Assembly (NCBI GenBank): GCA_001045525.1
Contig: LDWW01000016.1
Coordinates: 1-64,000 of the forward strand
Length of the DNA: 64,000 bases
Direction of reading: 5' to 3'
From: Chitinispirillum alkaliphilum
GTDB taxonomy: Bacteria > Fibrobacterota > Chitinivibrionia > Chitinivibrionales > Chitinispirillaceae
A program made the translations under genes and the position numbers. The notes beneath the pieces were generated by a model. That model ran no database searches. It worked only from the letters and a program-made list of their open reading frames with translations, and had not been told where the DNA came from. This document shows positions 16,908-27,161 of this stretch, piece by piece; position 1 is the stretch's first letter, and every line of letters begins with the position of its first letter.

Positions 16908-19900
16908 GTGATAAATAATGATCTGAAAAAACTGAACCGTTTCATTTCCGCAAGAAAAAGAGGTGCCCTTATGGATCGGGCACTCCGAAGTCTTCTGATT
17001 CATATTTCATGGTTTTTGATAACAAGCTCCATTTTTGGCATTCTTTTTTCCATTTATCCCTGGACATACTTTCCGCTGATTTGGACCGCTTCAACCGCAG
17101 CAATTTCTATCTCCCTATTTTTGCGCTTCATTATAGCTATCTTCTTCAAACCCTCCCATATCACTGTCGCAAAACTCTTAGAAGATAAAGAGGCCCACTC
17201 TCACCCACTTCTTTCGGTTGCCCTTGAAGTTTCTGCCCAGAATAATGATGACTCTCCTGCACTCAGAGATATGCTCTTCTCAAGAGCTGCAGAACAGATT
17301 GCTATCTACAAAAATACGATCCTGAGAAAAACTTCTCTTAAACATTCAATTCCCGCATTTGTGCTTTTAGGCTTGACCTCTACTCTGTATCATATCTTAC
17401 CACATAAAATATCCGATTACTGGAGTCTGCCCGCTGCAATGATCGGCAGAACTGAGTTTTCTCTGTCCCCGGGAACCGTAACAGTTGCAGAGAACAGCTC
17501 TGTAGTTCTAAAGATTGAAGGTCCTCAGGGAAGATTCCCATCGGCTAATCTGCACCTCTTTTCGGGCGAAGGGAGAAAGCAGAATGAGATTTTGCTAAGA
17601 CCTGATTCTGCGGGAGGGTTTTCATTTAAGCTTGACAGTCTCAGGGAAACTTTCCTATACAGTTTTTCTCTGGGAAGGGAGACTTCTCCAAAGGAAACAG
17701 TTTACGTTGCAAGACCGCCTCAGCTCCGATCTCTTCAGATCACAGTTACACCGCCATCTTACACAAACCGCTCACAGCAGAAACTGCCCATGGGACAGGG
17801 TAATTTTTCCGCCTTTGAGAGGTCAACAGCAGATGTGATGATAGAATCCAGTGCTCTTAAAGAAGCGCTTCTGATTCAAAACAACGATACACTCCAGATG
17901 GATATCGATAAAAACAGCGCGGCCGCAACTTTCCAAATCACCAGTTCCGGGAGTTATACTTTTGTTCTCACAGACAGTTTAAACCAAACAAGTGATTCGC
18001 TAACCGAATACCGGATCTCGATCATTCCCGATGAGCCCCCTTTAGCATTTATACTTAGCCCAGCAGAAAACAAAGATCTCACCCCCTCTCAGGTTGAGAC
18101 AATTCTGGTCGAAGGCGTAGATGACATTGGTATCCGCGATATGCGCCTTCAGTACTGCAGAAGTGGCGAATGTGATGAAAATGTAAATGACTGGGTACTG
18201 AACACTGCAGGAAATCCTCCCGTGGTTCAAAAGCAGCTTACCTGGGAGATAAGTGAGCAGCGTCTCTACCCGGGTGATACTCTGTTTTACTGGTTGAGAG
18301 TAAGAGACAACAAACCCTTTGGAGCTCCCCAGGTTGCCTACAGTGATACATTTTGGTTCAGAATTCCCACCTTCGAGGAGATCCGGCGTCAGAGTGCAGA
18401 CCGCGATAAACATGCAGAACAGCAACTCAGAGGGGTACGTGAACGGCAGAGGGATCTCTCTGATATGCTTGAGCAGGTGTTACGAGATACGGGAGGAGAG
18501 GAAGAGTTGTCCTGGGATCAGGAGAGGATACTTGAAGATCTTGAAAAACAGCTCAAATCTCAGGCAGATTCTCTTCAAAGTGCACTTGATTCTCTCCAAA
18601 AGAGCATGGAGCAGCTCAGGGAAGATGGGGTAATAAATTCTCAGCTTTCAGAGAAGATGGAACAGGTGAAAAAAGCAATCGAAGACCTTATAAAAGAGTT
18701 TGGGGAAAACCTTTTTTCTCAGTTTGATGAACAAAATGAGGAACTCTCTTTCAGGGATATGAAACAGGCCATTGACAACCTCAAGGAAATGATGCCTGAG
18801 CTTAGTGAACGGCTCGATCTTACGATGCAATTTCTTGAAATGCTGCGAAAAGACAAGGAACTTGCAGCTCTGGCTGAAAAGGCCGGTAACCTTTCCTCCG
18901 AACAGGCACAACTCTCTGAAGAAATGTCTGAGCCAAGATTTTCAGAACAGCAGCAAAACCTTCTCGAACGCATCGACTCCTTTCAGGAAGAGCTGACCGA
19001 GCGTTTTTCAGATTCCCCCGGATCGATGCCTTGCACAGAGAGTCTCAGAGACCTCAGTGAGAAGATGAGTTCAGCGATGCAGAGCGGAGAAGCCCCTTCA
19101 CAGGAATCCATGGACAACATGAGCAGGGAACTTATGTCTATGAGTAGTCAGTTAAGTGAAATGCTCAGTACGAATATGTCTCAACAGTTTGAAAAAGATT
19201 ACTCGATCCTGCTCAGCATGCTCCGGGATGTACTTAACCTCTCGGATTGGCAGAGAAGACTGGAAAAAGAAGGCGCATTTAAAGTCGATGACCCCTGGAT
19301 AGCAAGAGAGCAGCAGTCAATGAGCAATGCCCTGAGGTTAAGCTTTGCCAAATCCGACAGTATATCAAGCCTGCCTCCGCAGCTTCTTGAAGAGCTGGGG
19401 CAGGGTTACCGGAGAGCTGATGAGGCAGCACGGAGAGTTGTAAGCTCCTTGTCAACAGGAGACGGAACGGCTGCGATGAGACGCTGCTACTCAGTACTGG
19501 ATGAGTTAGCCAATTCGATTCTTCAGTTGCTCGACCTTTTTGATGAGGATCAGGGTGGTGGTGATGAAAGCGGGGGAAGCGGAGGTATGCCCTCAATGAG
19601 AGAACTTTCGGGAAGACAAGCTGCATTGAACTCACTTATGAGTGAGCTTCTGGAACAACTTATGAGGCAGGGTGATGGCACCGGAGGACACGAATCGGGG
19701 CTTAGCAGTGAGGAACTGCAAAAGGCAAAAGAAGATGCCAGAAACGCACAAAAAGCGATTGCAGATGAACTTGAGAGACTTGCCGAACAATACGGTGAAG
19801 GACCAGAAGCGAGTGCCAGGAAGAGAATAGAAGAACTGGAGAAGGAAGCGAGACGTTTGGCAGAATTGATGCGTAATCCTCCACCTGAAATTGTCGAACA

Positions 19901-20165
19901 GCAGGATCGCTTACTTTCAAGAATGCTGCAATCCGCACTTTCGGTCCACAGACGGGATGAGGTGGATGAGGATCGCAAAGGCACCCGGGCTCAAACCATA
20001 TACTCCGACCGGGAAATCCCGCCTCCGGGTGATATCATACACAATCCCGACAGCTACTATCTGCTCAGAAGAAAAGCTCTTGATGACAACTTTCCTGAAA
20101 GCTACCGGGAATCGATAAGGGCATATTTCGATTCTCTGGGAGAAATGTTTCTGGGAGACCAGTGA
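16908..20165 (+). CDS. DUF4175 family membrane-anchored coiled-coil protein
   Basis: 1085 residues from a GTG start (AAAAAGG about 9 bases upstream; the first internal ATG is 22 codons in). Hydrophobic segments near residues 25-48, 52-75 and 145-165 anchor it in the membrane. Ig-like beta domains (about 180-480) follow, then a long Glu/Gln/Ser/Leu-rich region (500-1000) with strong coiled-coil character and a Gly/Glu/Ser spacer near 885-900. This architecture is that of the DUF4175 family. It forms an operon with the DUF4159 gene. Function unknown; a structural or sensing role in the periplasm is inference. Confidence 0.88.
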   Translation: MINNDLKKLNRFISARKRGALMDRALRSLLIHISWFLITSSIFGILFSIYPWTYFPLIWTASTAAISISLFLRFIIAIFFKPSHITVAKLLEDKEAHSHPLLSVALEVSAQNNDDSPALRDMLFSRAAEQIAIYKNTILRKTSLKHSIPAFVLLGLTSTLYHILPHKISDYWSLPAAMIGRTEFSLSPGTVTVAENSSVVLKIEGPQGRFPSANLHLFSGEGRKQNEILLRPDSAGGFSFKLDSLRETFLYSFSLGRETSPKETVYVARPPQLRSLQITVTPPSYTNRSQQKLPMGQGNFSAFERSTADVMIESSALKEALLIQNNDTLQMDIDKNSAAATFQITSSGSYTFVLTDSLNQTSDSLTEYRISIIPDEPPLAFILSPAENKDLTPSQVETILVEGVDDIGIRDMRLQYCRSGECDENVNDWVLNTAGNPPVVQKQLTWEISEQRLYPGDTLFYWLRVRDNKPFGAPQVAYSDTFWFRIPTFEEIRRQSADRDKHAEQQLRGVRERQRDLSDMLEQVLRDTGGEEELSWDQERILEDLEKQLKSQADSLQSALDSLQKSMEQLREDGVINSQLSEKMEQVKKAIEDLIKEFGENLFSQFDEQNEELSFRDMKQAIDNLKEMMPELSERLDLTMQFLEMLRKDKELAALAEKAGNLSSEQAQLSEEMSEPRFSEQQQNLLERIDSFQEELTERFSDSPGSMPCTESLRDLSEKMSSAMQSGEAPSQESMDNMSRELMSMSSQLSEMLSTNMSQQFEKDYSILLSMLRDVLNLSDWQRRLEKEGAFKVDDPWIAREQQSMSNALRLSFAKSDSISSLPPQLLEELGQGYRRADEAARRVVSSLSTGDGTAAMRRCYSVLDELANSILQLLDLFDEDQGGGDESGGSGGMPSMRELSGRQAALNSLMSELLEQLMRQGDGTGGHESGLSSEELQKAKEDARNAQKAIADELERLAEQYGEGPEASARKRIEELEKEARRLAELMRNPPPEIVEQQDRLLSRMLQSALSVHRRDEVDEDRKGTRAQTIYSDREIPPPGDIIHNPDSYYLLRRKALDDNFPESYRESIRAYFDSLGEMFLGDQ

Positions 20166-20185
20166 AACCGGAAAACCCCTACTCT

Positions 20186-20222
20186 GGAGAGAACCTTTCA
20201 GGGGCTTAAATCAGTTCTCTCC
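20186..20222. terminator. Hairpin between convergent DUF4175 and PanE-like genes
   Basis: GGAGAGAAC (20186-20194) and GTTCTCTCC (20214-20222) form a perfect 9-bp stem with a 19-base loop. A smaller CCCCT/AGGGG pair interleaves with it. No U-tract follows on either strand, so termination activity is uncertain. Confidence 0.4.
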
Positions 20223-20278
20223 ATTCTGGTATTATCATGTAATCGTCTCCGCCATAATCAATTTCAGATATGGACATC

Positions 20279-21397
20279 TCAGCAACATTTGGAGCATCTC
20301 CTCCGTGATCTCAATTTGATTATAAGATAGACAATTTGTTGCACAGCGAGTGCGCCAAACACAAGAGGGAAAACCAACTCCGCCCATTTGGGCTTTATAC
20401 CACTTGCCCCATCCTCCATTAGAGGTGTCTCCGGATCAAAATACTTGTAAAGCATTTCAACACTTGGGTTGGTGATACCTTTCTCTTTCCATAACCTGCG
20501 CAGATCATCAGTAATTGTCTTCAATTCATCCCTTGCAGCTGCAGCATGCCCAACAGCTCCGGTCTGCATTTCGCGTCTGAAAAATTTGCTCAGGAGCGTA
20601 AACAATCCGATCATCAGAGGTTCAGGTATAAATCTGATCAGCTTTACTGCAGCAGGAGTTTCCCTGTACCCGCATTTCACGAGAGCGTTCAGAGATTCCC
20701 TCATCGCCCTTACCGCAAGTACCTGCGCATTACGGGTACGTGCAAAACGTTCAAGATCCAAACCGGTAGCATATAGCGCAGGGGCAAAACCTGGCATTAA
20801 AAGTGCAGCATGGAATTTCAGCCAGGAGTCCATATCTTTACGAAGCTGTGTTTTGTATCCCTGCAAGGCTCCAAGCTCTGCAGCAATCATTCTGGTTCTT
20901 GGACGAATTTTCCCGTCTGCATCTCCAATGGGAATTGTCCATTCCATTTTGGAGTTGAGATGCATAATTTTCATTATATGACCATTTCGCTCTCCCCCTG
21001 GCAGCGGGAAACCCAGCATTGCCCGCTCAGCTCCTACCGCATCGATCATCGGCTTGGGGCCAAGAGCATTATTCATCATAAAAAGGATGTTCTGAGTTGC
21101 CCTGTTTGCAGAGAGAACCGGCAGGATTTGAAGAGCCTGATTAAAGCGCATGACCACCATTATCAGATCATAGTAATCATCGGGGTTGAGAGAGTCGGTT
21201 GTGTTAACCCTGGTTGTGGTCAGGCACCCGGAGACATCATCCTGAAGAACTATACCGTGCTGCTTTATATCCTCCAGCCTTTTGCCTCTCGCCAAAACAG
21301 TTACATCATGCCCAGCATCCACCAGACGTGACGCGAATAAACTGCCCAAAGGTCCCGCTCCGAAAACCAATACCCTCAATGTTCTTCCCTCTGTCAT
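20279..21397 (-). CDS. Ketopantoate reductase family protein (PanE/ApbA-like)
   Basis: 372 residues. The N-terminal Rossmann motif is FGAGPLGSLFASRL, followed by a strand-loop DVTVLARG typical of NADPH-binding PanE/ApbA proteins. The C-terminal helical domain is longer than in true ketopantoate reductase and ends in a hydrophobic segment and a basic tail (LRSRRRCSKCC), which may anchor it to the membrane. The frame is open to 21484, but GGAGAGG lies just before the ATG at 21397, and the Rossmann fold starts here. Because of the divergent C-terminal half, pantothenate synthesis is not assured. Confidence 0.82.
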   Translation of the reverse strand: MTEGRTLRVLVFGAGPLGSLFASRLVDAGHDVTVLARGKRLEDIKQHGIVLQDDVSGCLTTTRVNTTDSLNPDDYYDLIMVVMRFNQALQILPVLSANRATQNILFMMNNALGPKPMIDAVGAERAMLGFPLPGGERNGHIMKIMHLNSKMEWTIPIGDADGKIRPRTRMIAAELGALQGYKTQLRKDMDSWLKFHAALLMPGFAPALYATGLDLERFARTRNAQVLAVRAMRESLNALVKCGYRETPAAVKLIRFIPEPLMIGLFTLLSKFFRREMQTGAVGHAAAARDELKTITDDLRRLWKEKGITNPSVEMLYKYFDPETPLMEDGASGIKPKWAELVFPLVFGALAVQQIVYLIIKLRSRRRCSKCC

Positions 21398-21420
21398 AAA
21401 CTTTACCTCTCCTGTTTTAT

Positions 21421-21435
21421 TGGAGCACTGCTCCA
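21421..21435. promoter_or_regulatory. Small inverted repeat upstream of the PanE-like gene
   Basis: tggagca-c-tgctcca is a perfect 7-bp inverted repeat with one central base, 24-38 bases before the start codon. Position and symmetry suit an operator, but a chance occurrence is possible. Confidence 0.3.
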
Positions 21436-21576
21436 GGTATCTGATTCTGTTTATAGAGAAAATTGCAGGTAAGAGGTGAACCACCTGTTAACAGGCGAAT
21501 CAGGCTTTGGTTCAGCATAATCCGCCCTGAAATGTATCTCCCCTGTTTTGTTTTGAGCCAAACCAGTCGATGCGGG

Positions 21577-22839
21577 TCAGACTCTCCTGAGACTCTGTTC
21601 CAGATCCTCAATTATATCGTCTATGTTCTCAAGCCCAACCGAGAATCTTATAAGCCCTGGATCAACTCCTGCAGCCACAAGCTGCTCATCAGTAAGTTGG
21701 CGATGTGTTGCACTTGCAGGGTGCAGCACACAGGTCCTTATATCTGCCACATGTACCTCATTGGATGCCAGTTTCAGCCCATCCATGAATTTTACTGCAG
21801 TCTCTTTCCCCCCTTTTATAATGAAAGAAATGACCCCACAGGCTCCTTTTGGCAGATACTTCTGAGCCAAACTATAGTATTTGTCCCCCTTGAGTCCCGC
21901 ATATTTCACAGATTCGATTTTTGGGGAATTCAGAAGATAGTGTGCTACTTTTAGTGCGTTGTCACAGTATCTTTCCATGCGAACCGGCAATGTCTCAAGC
22001 CCCAGGTTAAGCAAAAAGGCAGAGTGAGCAGATGGGTATGCCCCAAGATCCCTCATTAGCTGCATGCGTGCCTTTACAATATAAGCCATGTTTCCAAAAA
22101 CTTCAGTATAAACTATACCATGATAAGACTCATCAGGTTGTGTGAATTCAGGAAATTTTCCGTTCTTCCAGTCGAAATTGCCACTGTCAACAATCACTCC
22201 CCCTACCTGTAGCGCGTGCCCATCCATATATTTGGAAGTAGAATGAATCACGATATCTGCCCCATACTCAATTGGTTTACACAGAACAGGAGTGGCAAAA
22301 GTATTATCTATTATCAGTGGGACACTGTTTTTGTGTGCTACCCGTGCAATTTTTTCTATATCCAGTACAGATAATGCGGGATTGGCAAGGGTTTCTCCGA
22401 ATACCGCTTTTGTGTTGGGCTTAAATGCTTTCTGTATTGTTTCTTCATCTGCATCTGCATCAACAAAGATACACTCTATCCCAAATTTCTTTAAGGTAAC
22501 GGCAAAAAGGTTAACTGTTCCTCCATAAATTGTAGAGGTGCTTATAAAACTATCACCACATTTACATATATTCAATATCGAAAAAAGGGATGCAGCCTGC
22601 CCCGAAGAAGTGCACATTGCCCCTATTCCACCCTCCAGATCAGCAATTTTCTTCTCTACAGCTTCTACCGTAGGATTTGAAAATCTCGAATACATATGGG
22701 CAGTTGGCATATCAAAGAGTTCCCCGATCCTTTCAGTGGAATCAAATACGTAAGTAGTGCTCTGAACTATAGGCATCACCCTTGGTCCGCCGTTTTCAGG
22801 TGTGTATCCGGAATGTAAACATTTTGTTTCATCTCTCAT
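21577..22839 (-). CDS. metY: O-acetylhomoserine sulfhydrylase / Cys-Met metabolism PLP enzyme
   Basis: A 420-residue fold-type I PLP enzyme. Motifs include CLHSGYTPENGGPRVMPI at the N-terminus, YSRFSNPTVEAVE, SSGQAA, DNTFATPVLCKPIEYGADIV and HSTSKYMDGH with the PLP-binding Lys near residue 207. The length and the GPRVMPI/DNTFATP signatures fit O-acetylhomoserine aminocarboxypropyltransferase (MetY) better than cystathionine gamma-synthase (about 380-390 residues). It makes homocysteine from O-acetylhomoserine and sulfide. AGGAG lies upstream of the ATG. No SAM riboswitch is visible in the leader. Confidence 0.92.
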   Translation of the reverse strand: MRDETKCLHSGYTPENGGPRVMPIVQSTTYVFDSTERIGELFDMPTAHMYSRFSNPTVEAVEKKIADLEGGIGAMCTSSGQAASLFSILNICKCGDSFISTSTIYGGTVNLFAVTLKKFGIECIFVDADADEETIQKAFKPNTKAVFGETLANPALSVLDIEKIARVAHKNSVPLIIDNTFATPVLCKPIEYGADIVIHSTSKYMDGHALQVGGVIVDSGNFDWKNGKFPEFTQPDESYHGIVYTEVFGNMAYIVKARMQLMRDLGAYPSAHSAFLLNLGLETLPVRMERYCDNALKVAHYLLNSPKIESVKYAGLKGDKYYSLAQKYLPKGACGVISFIIKGGKETAVKFMDGLKLASNEVHVADIRTCVLHPASATHRQLTDEQLVAAGVDPGLIRFSVGLENIDDIIEDLEQSLRRV

Positions 22840-22936
22840 CTTTTGTTTTTCTCCTGAGCGAAAAGACTATACCACAATAGAGAACAGTTCTGATATCAAT
22901 ACAAAAACCAAAATTACTAAACCACTTAATTAACGA

Positions 22937-23428
22937 TTAATCAATAATACAGTGACTGTCTGCGATTTTTCTGGCGGCCTCATTGGCATTTTTAGTTTCG
23001 CGAACGTTTATATCTTCATTTAATTTTCCATCCAGTGAACGTACTATAAGGTGCTCATTTATTATGATCCCCTCTTCATCAACAGATTGTATACGATAAA
23101 TAATTGCAAAAGGCCTTTCGTCGGCGAATCTCCACTCAATCAGTTCGCCAAAGTAGTAGTTAAAGACATACTCGCTACAGTTTGGTGCTAAACCGACCCG
23201 GAGTGTTTCATCTGAACGGGAATGTAAAGTGCGAAAAGATCTCGGCCCGGAATAAAACTCCCTGACATAGTATGGGTGAACCATTGGATATTCCTTCATA
23301 CCATCGCCGCCAGACATTTCTGCCTGATTTTCTATCCATACAGCATCGCTGAAGTCAAAATACTCACTATAAAACTCAGCTGAGGAAAGTGGAATAATCA
23401 CAGACAGAATGAGAATCGATAATTTCAC
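22937..23428 (-). CDS. Exported protein of unknown function
   Basis: 163 residues from a GTG start preceded by AAGGGA at 6 bases. A signal peptide (KLSILILSVIIPLSSA) comes first, which the longer frame to 23497 would bury. The mature part is about 145 residues, acidic and aromatic, with no recognised domain, two Cys, and a C-terminal helix (NANEAARKIADSHCIID). It is not obviously in an operon with its neighbours. Confidence 0.65.
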   Translation of the reverse strand: MKLSILILSVIIPLSSAEFYSEYFDFSDAVWIENQAEMSGGDGMKEYPMVHPYYVREFYSGPRSFRTLHSRSDETLRVGLAPNCSEYVFNYYFGELIEWRFADERPFAIIYRIQSVDEEGIIINEHLIVRSLDGKLNEDINVRETKNANEAARKIADSHCIID

Positions 23429-23753
23429 AATCAATCCCTTTTTATGTATAGTAGTAGAGAGAGAGAAGATTAGCATCAGACAGCACTTTTCTAACATGAA
23501 ATATCAAGCATAAAGATTGCAGCAGCGCAGTTATATTTTCTCTGGGGTACTTCTGTACTTAACCAGTTACCATATAATATGGTAATTGGCAATCTTTCAA
23601 CCAGAAAATAAATTAAAAAAGTAAAACTAAGTCTTCACTGGGACTGATATAAAAAACACATTCATATAAAGTTCAATCATAATGGGGCTAAGTTATTTTT
23701 ATATCTTCTGCTGCTGTGTTGTCATTGCATCAGAGTTGTCTTCAGGTGTAAAC

Positions 23754-25913
23754 TCAGAAGGTCATGATTTCAGTTGAATATTCACCACTTCCATCCAACA
23801 GAATGAATTCGACCTCTTTTAATTCATGATCGCTGGTGTCCACAGAAAACCTATACTCTTTTCCCGTGTTTATTATGTCAATTTCAGTTTTTACAGATAC
23901 ACCTTTTTGATAATCATTACTCACACCATCATCATTGTATAGAGTATAACGGGCTGAATTTTCTATACAAGCGATCACAAGAAGCCTTGAATGATCAAGT
24001 TCACTCACTCTGTTTTTTGGCGCAACAAGTACAATCATCTTATCAGGCCTTATAAAAACGGGTATCTGATCGATATCGATATCGATATAGTGGTGTCCGG
24101 CAGCAAGCGGCTCAAACTGTTCTTTGGACACAGACTCATATGATTTCATTTTCCACAACACCATTTTTTCCGGCAGGTAAACGTGACGTCCTCTGCTGTT
24201 TTGTTCGTAAAGAGGTGTCAGCATCAGTGATTCCCCGAATAACAACTGATCTTCTATTCTCAGAACATGAGGGTCAAGACCATAGTTTATGGCCAGATGA
24301 GAAAAGAGCATATCATATGAGAGCGTGGCTTTCATAAATTCTGAATAAAGAAAGGGTACAAGTGCATACCGCAATCTTAAAGTGTTTTTGAGACGCTGCA
24401 GAGTTTTTCCACCAAAAGCCCAGGGTTCCTGGGAAAGAGTACCAAGTGCAGAGTGATTTCTGAAAAGAGGGGTAAACATACTGAACTGAAACCATCTGGT
24501 TATAAGCTCTGCATCCGCATGTCCCTGAAATCCCCCGGTGTCACTGCCGGAGTAGAGAAAGCCGATCATGTTCAGAGAAGGGATCATTTGAATGCCCAAC
24601 TTGAGATGTTCCCACCAGGCATGGTTATCTCCTGTCCACAAGCCGGAGTATCTTACCGTTGCCACGTGGGATGCCCGGGTCAGAATAAGGAACCGTTTGT
24701 TTGCATCGTAGGTTTGAAATCCCTGAACCGCAGAGCATGTCATGTTGTGTCCGTAAATATTATGAACATCATAGTGGTTTATTTTTTTCCCATCTGCCTG
24801 GTGATATATACTTTTGTAATCTCTGGCAGAATTAGAAAGATGATAAATGGAGTCTTTAAGTTTGAAATAGGCATATACATCTATTTCTCTGCCTTCAATC
24901 TCTTTGAAAAAGTCAAACAGATGTTTTAAACCCTGTTGAGAGTAGAAAATAGCGGGTTCATTCATATCGATCCAAAACCCTTCGATACCAGATTTCAGCA
25001 GGGAGTGGAACTTTTTACCAAACCATAACCGGACCTTTTCCTGCAAGAAATCGGGAAAATGGACCTTTCCCGGCCAGACCGCACCCACAAATGGAGAACC
25101 CGACTCATCAGTGCAAAAATAACCATTCTCAACACCCTCTTCATATACTTCATACCCTGGTTCGATCTTTACTCCCGCATCCATTATGGGAATCAACTTT
25201 ATCCCTCTGTTTTTCAGAGCTTCTATTAAGGGCTCAAATTCAGGAAATCTCTCAGAACTGATGGTGAAGTCCTTAAAATTATCCATGTAGTCGATATCCA
25301 GATAAACCACATCACATGGTAAGTCATGCTCCCCGAACCTTTGAACCAGATTGTTTATCGCATCTGCATTGGGGTAGCTCCACCGACTCTGCTGATAACC
25401 AAAGGCCCATTTGGGAGGAACATAATTCCTGCCTATCAGCTTTCTGAAACAGGTGATTATATTCTTTATACCCCCTTCAAAGTAATAGCAATTAAAGTTT
25501 TCGTTTTCAATGGTTATCTCCAAAATATCAGACCACTTATACCCTAAGTCATAGGTTATCTTCCCGGGGAAATCTATGTACAACCCCCAGGTTTTTTTCC
25601 CCAGCACAGTAAAAAAGTCATGGGCTCCGTAAAGTGAAGATTTATCGGGTGTGTGATTCGGTTCATCAGAGCAAAATGACTCATACCTGAATCCGCGTTT
25701 ATTCATTCCCCTGACATTTTGCCCTAACCCAAAGATCACATCCTCTTCTGCGAGTGAAAACAAAATTTTTGTAACCCCTTTTGTGACCGACAGGGATTTA
25801 TATGGAATTGAAATATCTTCCCTTTTGAAGTCCTGATAAAGCACAGCTCCGGTAGGAAACGGATTTCCAAGGCTTAGTTTAATCACCCCGTCCGCTGATT
25901 TATAAAATTTCAT
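23754..25913 (-). CDS. Glycoside hydrolase family 31 (alpha-glucosidase / alpha-xylosidase)
   Basis: 719 residues. The catalytic nucleophile motif FWIDMNEP is at residues 313-320 (D316); the acid/base Asp is in WTGDNHAWW (D429). Other family landmarks are FGLGQNVRG, GYQQSRWSYPNADAINNLV, DVVYLDIDYMDNF and FLYSGSDTGGF. There is no signal peptide, so it is probably cytoplasmic and acts on imported alpha-linked oligosaccharides. AAGGAG lies about 9 bases before ATG. Specificity between glucosidase and xylosidase cannot be read reliably. Confidence 0.95.
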   Translation of the reverse strand: MKFYKSADGVIKLSLGNPFPTGAVLYQDFKREDISIPYKSLSVTKGVTKILFSLAEEDVIFGLGQNVRGMNKRGFRYESFCSDEPNHTPDKSSLYGAHDFFTVLGKKTWGLYIDFPGKITYDLGYKWSDILEITIENENFNCYYFEGGIKNIITCFRKLIGRNYVPPKWAFGYQQSRWSYPNADAINNLVQRFGEHDLPCDVVYLDIDYMDNFKDFTISSERFPEFEPLIEALKNRGIKLIPIMDAGVKIEPGYEVYEEGVENGYFCTDESGSPFVGAVWPGKVHFPDFLQEKVRLWFGKKFHSLLKSGIEGFWIDMNEPAIFYSQQGLKHLFDFFKEIEGREIDVYAYFKLKDSIYHLSNSARDYKSIYHQADGKKINHYDVHNIYGHNMTCSAVQGFQTYDANKRFLILTRASHVATVRYSGLWTGDNHAWWEHLKLGIQMIPSLNMIGFLYSGSDTGGFQGHADAELITRWFQFSMFTPLFRNHSALGTLSQEPWAFGGKTLQRLKNTLRLRYALVPFLYSEFMKATLSYDMLFSHLAINYGLDPHVLRIEDQLLFGESLMLTPLYEQNSRGRHVYLPEKMVLWKMKSYESVSKEQFEPLAAGHHYIDIDIDQIPVFIRPDKMIVLVAPKNRVSELDHSRLLVIACIENSARYTLYNDDGVSNDYQKGVSVKTEIDIINTGKEYRFSVDTSDHELKEVEFILLDGSGEYSTEIMTF

Positions 25914-26047
25914 CGCCCTACTCTCCTTGACACTAACAGTCGATACAGTATGACTAAAGAGGTATTTACAAAAGAAGATTTCATCTGAAGTTATGCAGAC
26001 AGATCTTTAGGACCAACTTTTTAGTTCCTGAGGCCATATTTATGTTT

Positions 26048-26998
26048 TTAAAACAGCGTCACTCCTGCATAGATCAGTGGTTTGAAATCTCTGGAGATAT
26101 TTGTCTCTCCGTGATACTCTCTTTCATAACCAGCAGCAACGCCTCCAAATAATCCGAAAAACCCGGCAACATCCCACCCTAAAGTCAGACGCAATGCCAT
26201 TAGGTGTCGTCTGTGAATATTTTCTCTGTCAAAATCCGCCAATTGCACAAGAGTCATATTGGCTAAATCGATTTCGAGGTAATAGGGTTCAAAAGGAACA
26301 TGATAACCCCAGGAAGCAGAAAATGAGGCAGCGCTATCCAGCCTGCTATCATAGTCGTATCCTCCAACGGTAACGGTAGTAACAAAATTGTTTGCTACAA
26401 ATTTTGCCCCGACATTTACACCGGAGAAGTTTGAGAAGTACACAATAGCGTTAACCCAGCCATTTCCTGTGATATTTATTAACCCCAGTGGAACACCATT
26501 AAGTTCCCTTGAGACATTTATCAATCCGGCCTGAAAGCCGGTTACATTTTGGGCAACATTCAAAAATCCGCTCTGTCCTCCAAAGGTATTACCTCCCACC
26601 AGATTGACTAATCCGGCAGCCTGAACTCCGTTGAGATCCCCAGTGATGCGGCACACTAACCCACTGACCTGGTATCCGATTGCATCCCTTCTGACTTTTC
26701 CATATAATCCAGATGATTGAAAACCGTTAAGACTGTGAGCTGTTGAAATTAATCCGGCGGACTGAAAACCACTTGACATGTTGGTGACAGTTGAAACAAG
26801 GCCTGCCAGATCCGCTCCCCTCACTGATCGGGATCTGCTGTTTATCAGATTGACATTGAAATTGACAACTGCCCTATCGGTTCTGCGATAACTTAGCCCG
26901 GGGGTGACCCCGAAATTGAAGGGGATAGTATCCTGGGCCTGGGTGGTGAAAACCAGCATAAGACTTAAGCCCGTAAATAAAGGAAGAAATCTGGTCAT
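26048..26998 (-). CDS. LA_2272-type surface-repeat outer-membrane protein
   Basis: 316 residues with an N-terminal signal peptide ending near TTQAQ. Residues about 60-180 carry short repeats of the type GFQSAGLIS, GYQVSGLVC, GVQAAGLVN and GFQAGLINV, the pattern of the LA_2272 surface-repeat family first named in Leptospira. The rest is beta-rich and ends in an aromatic strand (PLIYAGVTLF), as outer-membrane barrels do. Function unknown; surface exposure is inferred. Confidence 0.82.
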   Translation of the reverse strand: MTRFLPLFTGLSLMLVFTTQAQDTIPFNFGVTPGLSYRRTDRAVVNFNVNLINSRSRSVRGADLAGLVSTVTNMSSGFQSAGLISTAHSLNGFQSSGLYGKVRRDAIGYQVSGLVCRITGDLNGVQAAGLVNLVGGNTFGGQSGFLNVAQNVTGFQAGLINVSRELNGVPLGLINITGNGWVNAIVYFSNFSGVNVGAKFVANNFVTTVTVGGYDYDSRLDSAASFSASWGYHVPFEPYYLEIDLANMTLVQLADFDRENIHRRHLMALRLTLGWDVAGFFGLFGGVAAGYEREYHGETNISRDFKPLIYAGVTLF

Positions 26999-27161
26999 GG
27001 CACATCATCCTTTGGTATATTCGTTTTTGCTCTGACAACTTTTTTCGTAGTCGCAGAAACCGTGCCACTTATCAGTTCCAAGGAGAAATGGGTGAGAGAT
27101 TATTCGTAATCCAAATGGGATTTTTGGGCTAAAGAGCCCGGGGGAGGCTCCGGCAGGTCAA

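Noticed and set aside
20469-20981. 170-codon plus-strand ORF inside the PanE-like gene
   Set aside because: It is antisense to a conserved enzyme and has no start signal; a shadow frame.
21463-21954. 163-codon plus-strand ORF overlapping metY
   Set aside because: Antisense to a conserved PLP enzyme and spans its 3' end; no coding character.
23681-23776. 31-codon ORF with a hydrophobic, Cys-rich start downstream of GH31
   Set aside because: No ribosome binding site and overlaps the 3' end of the GH31 gene on the other strand.
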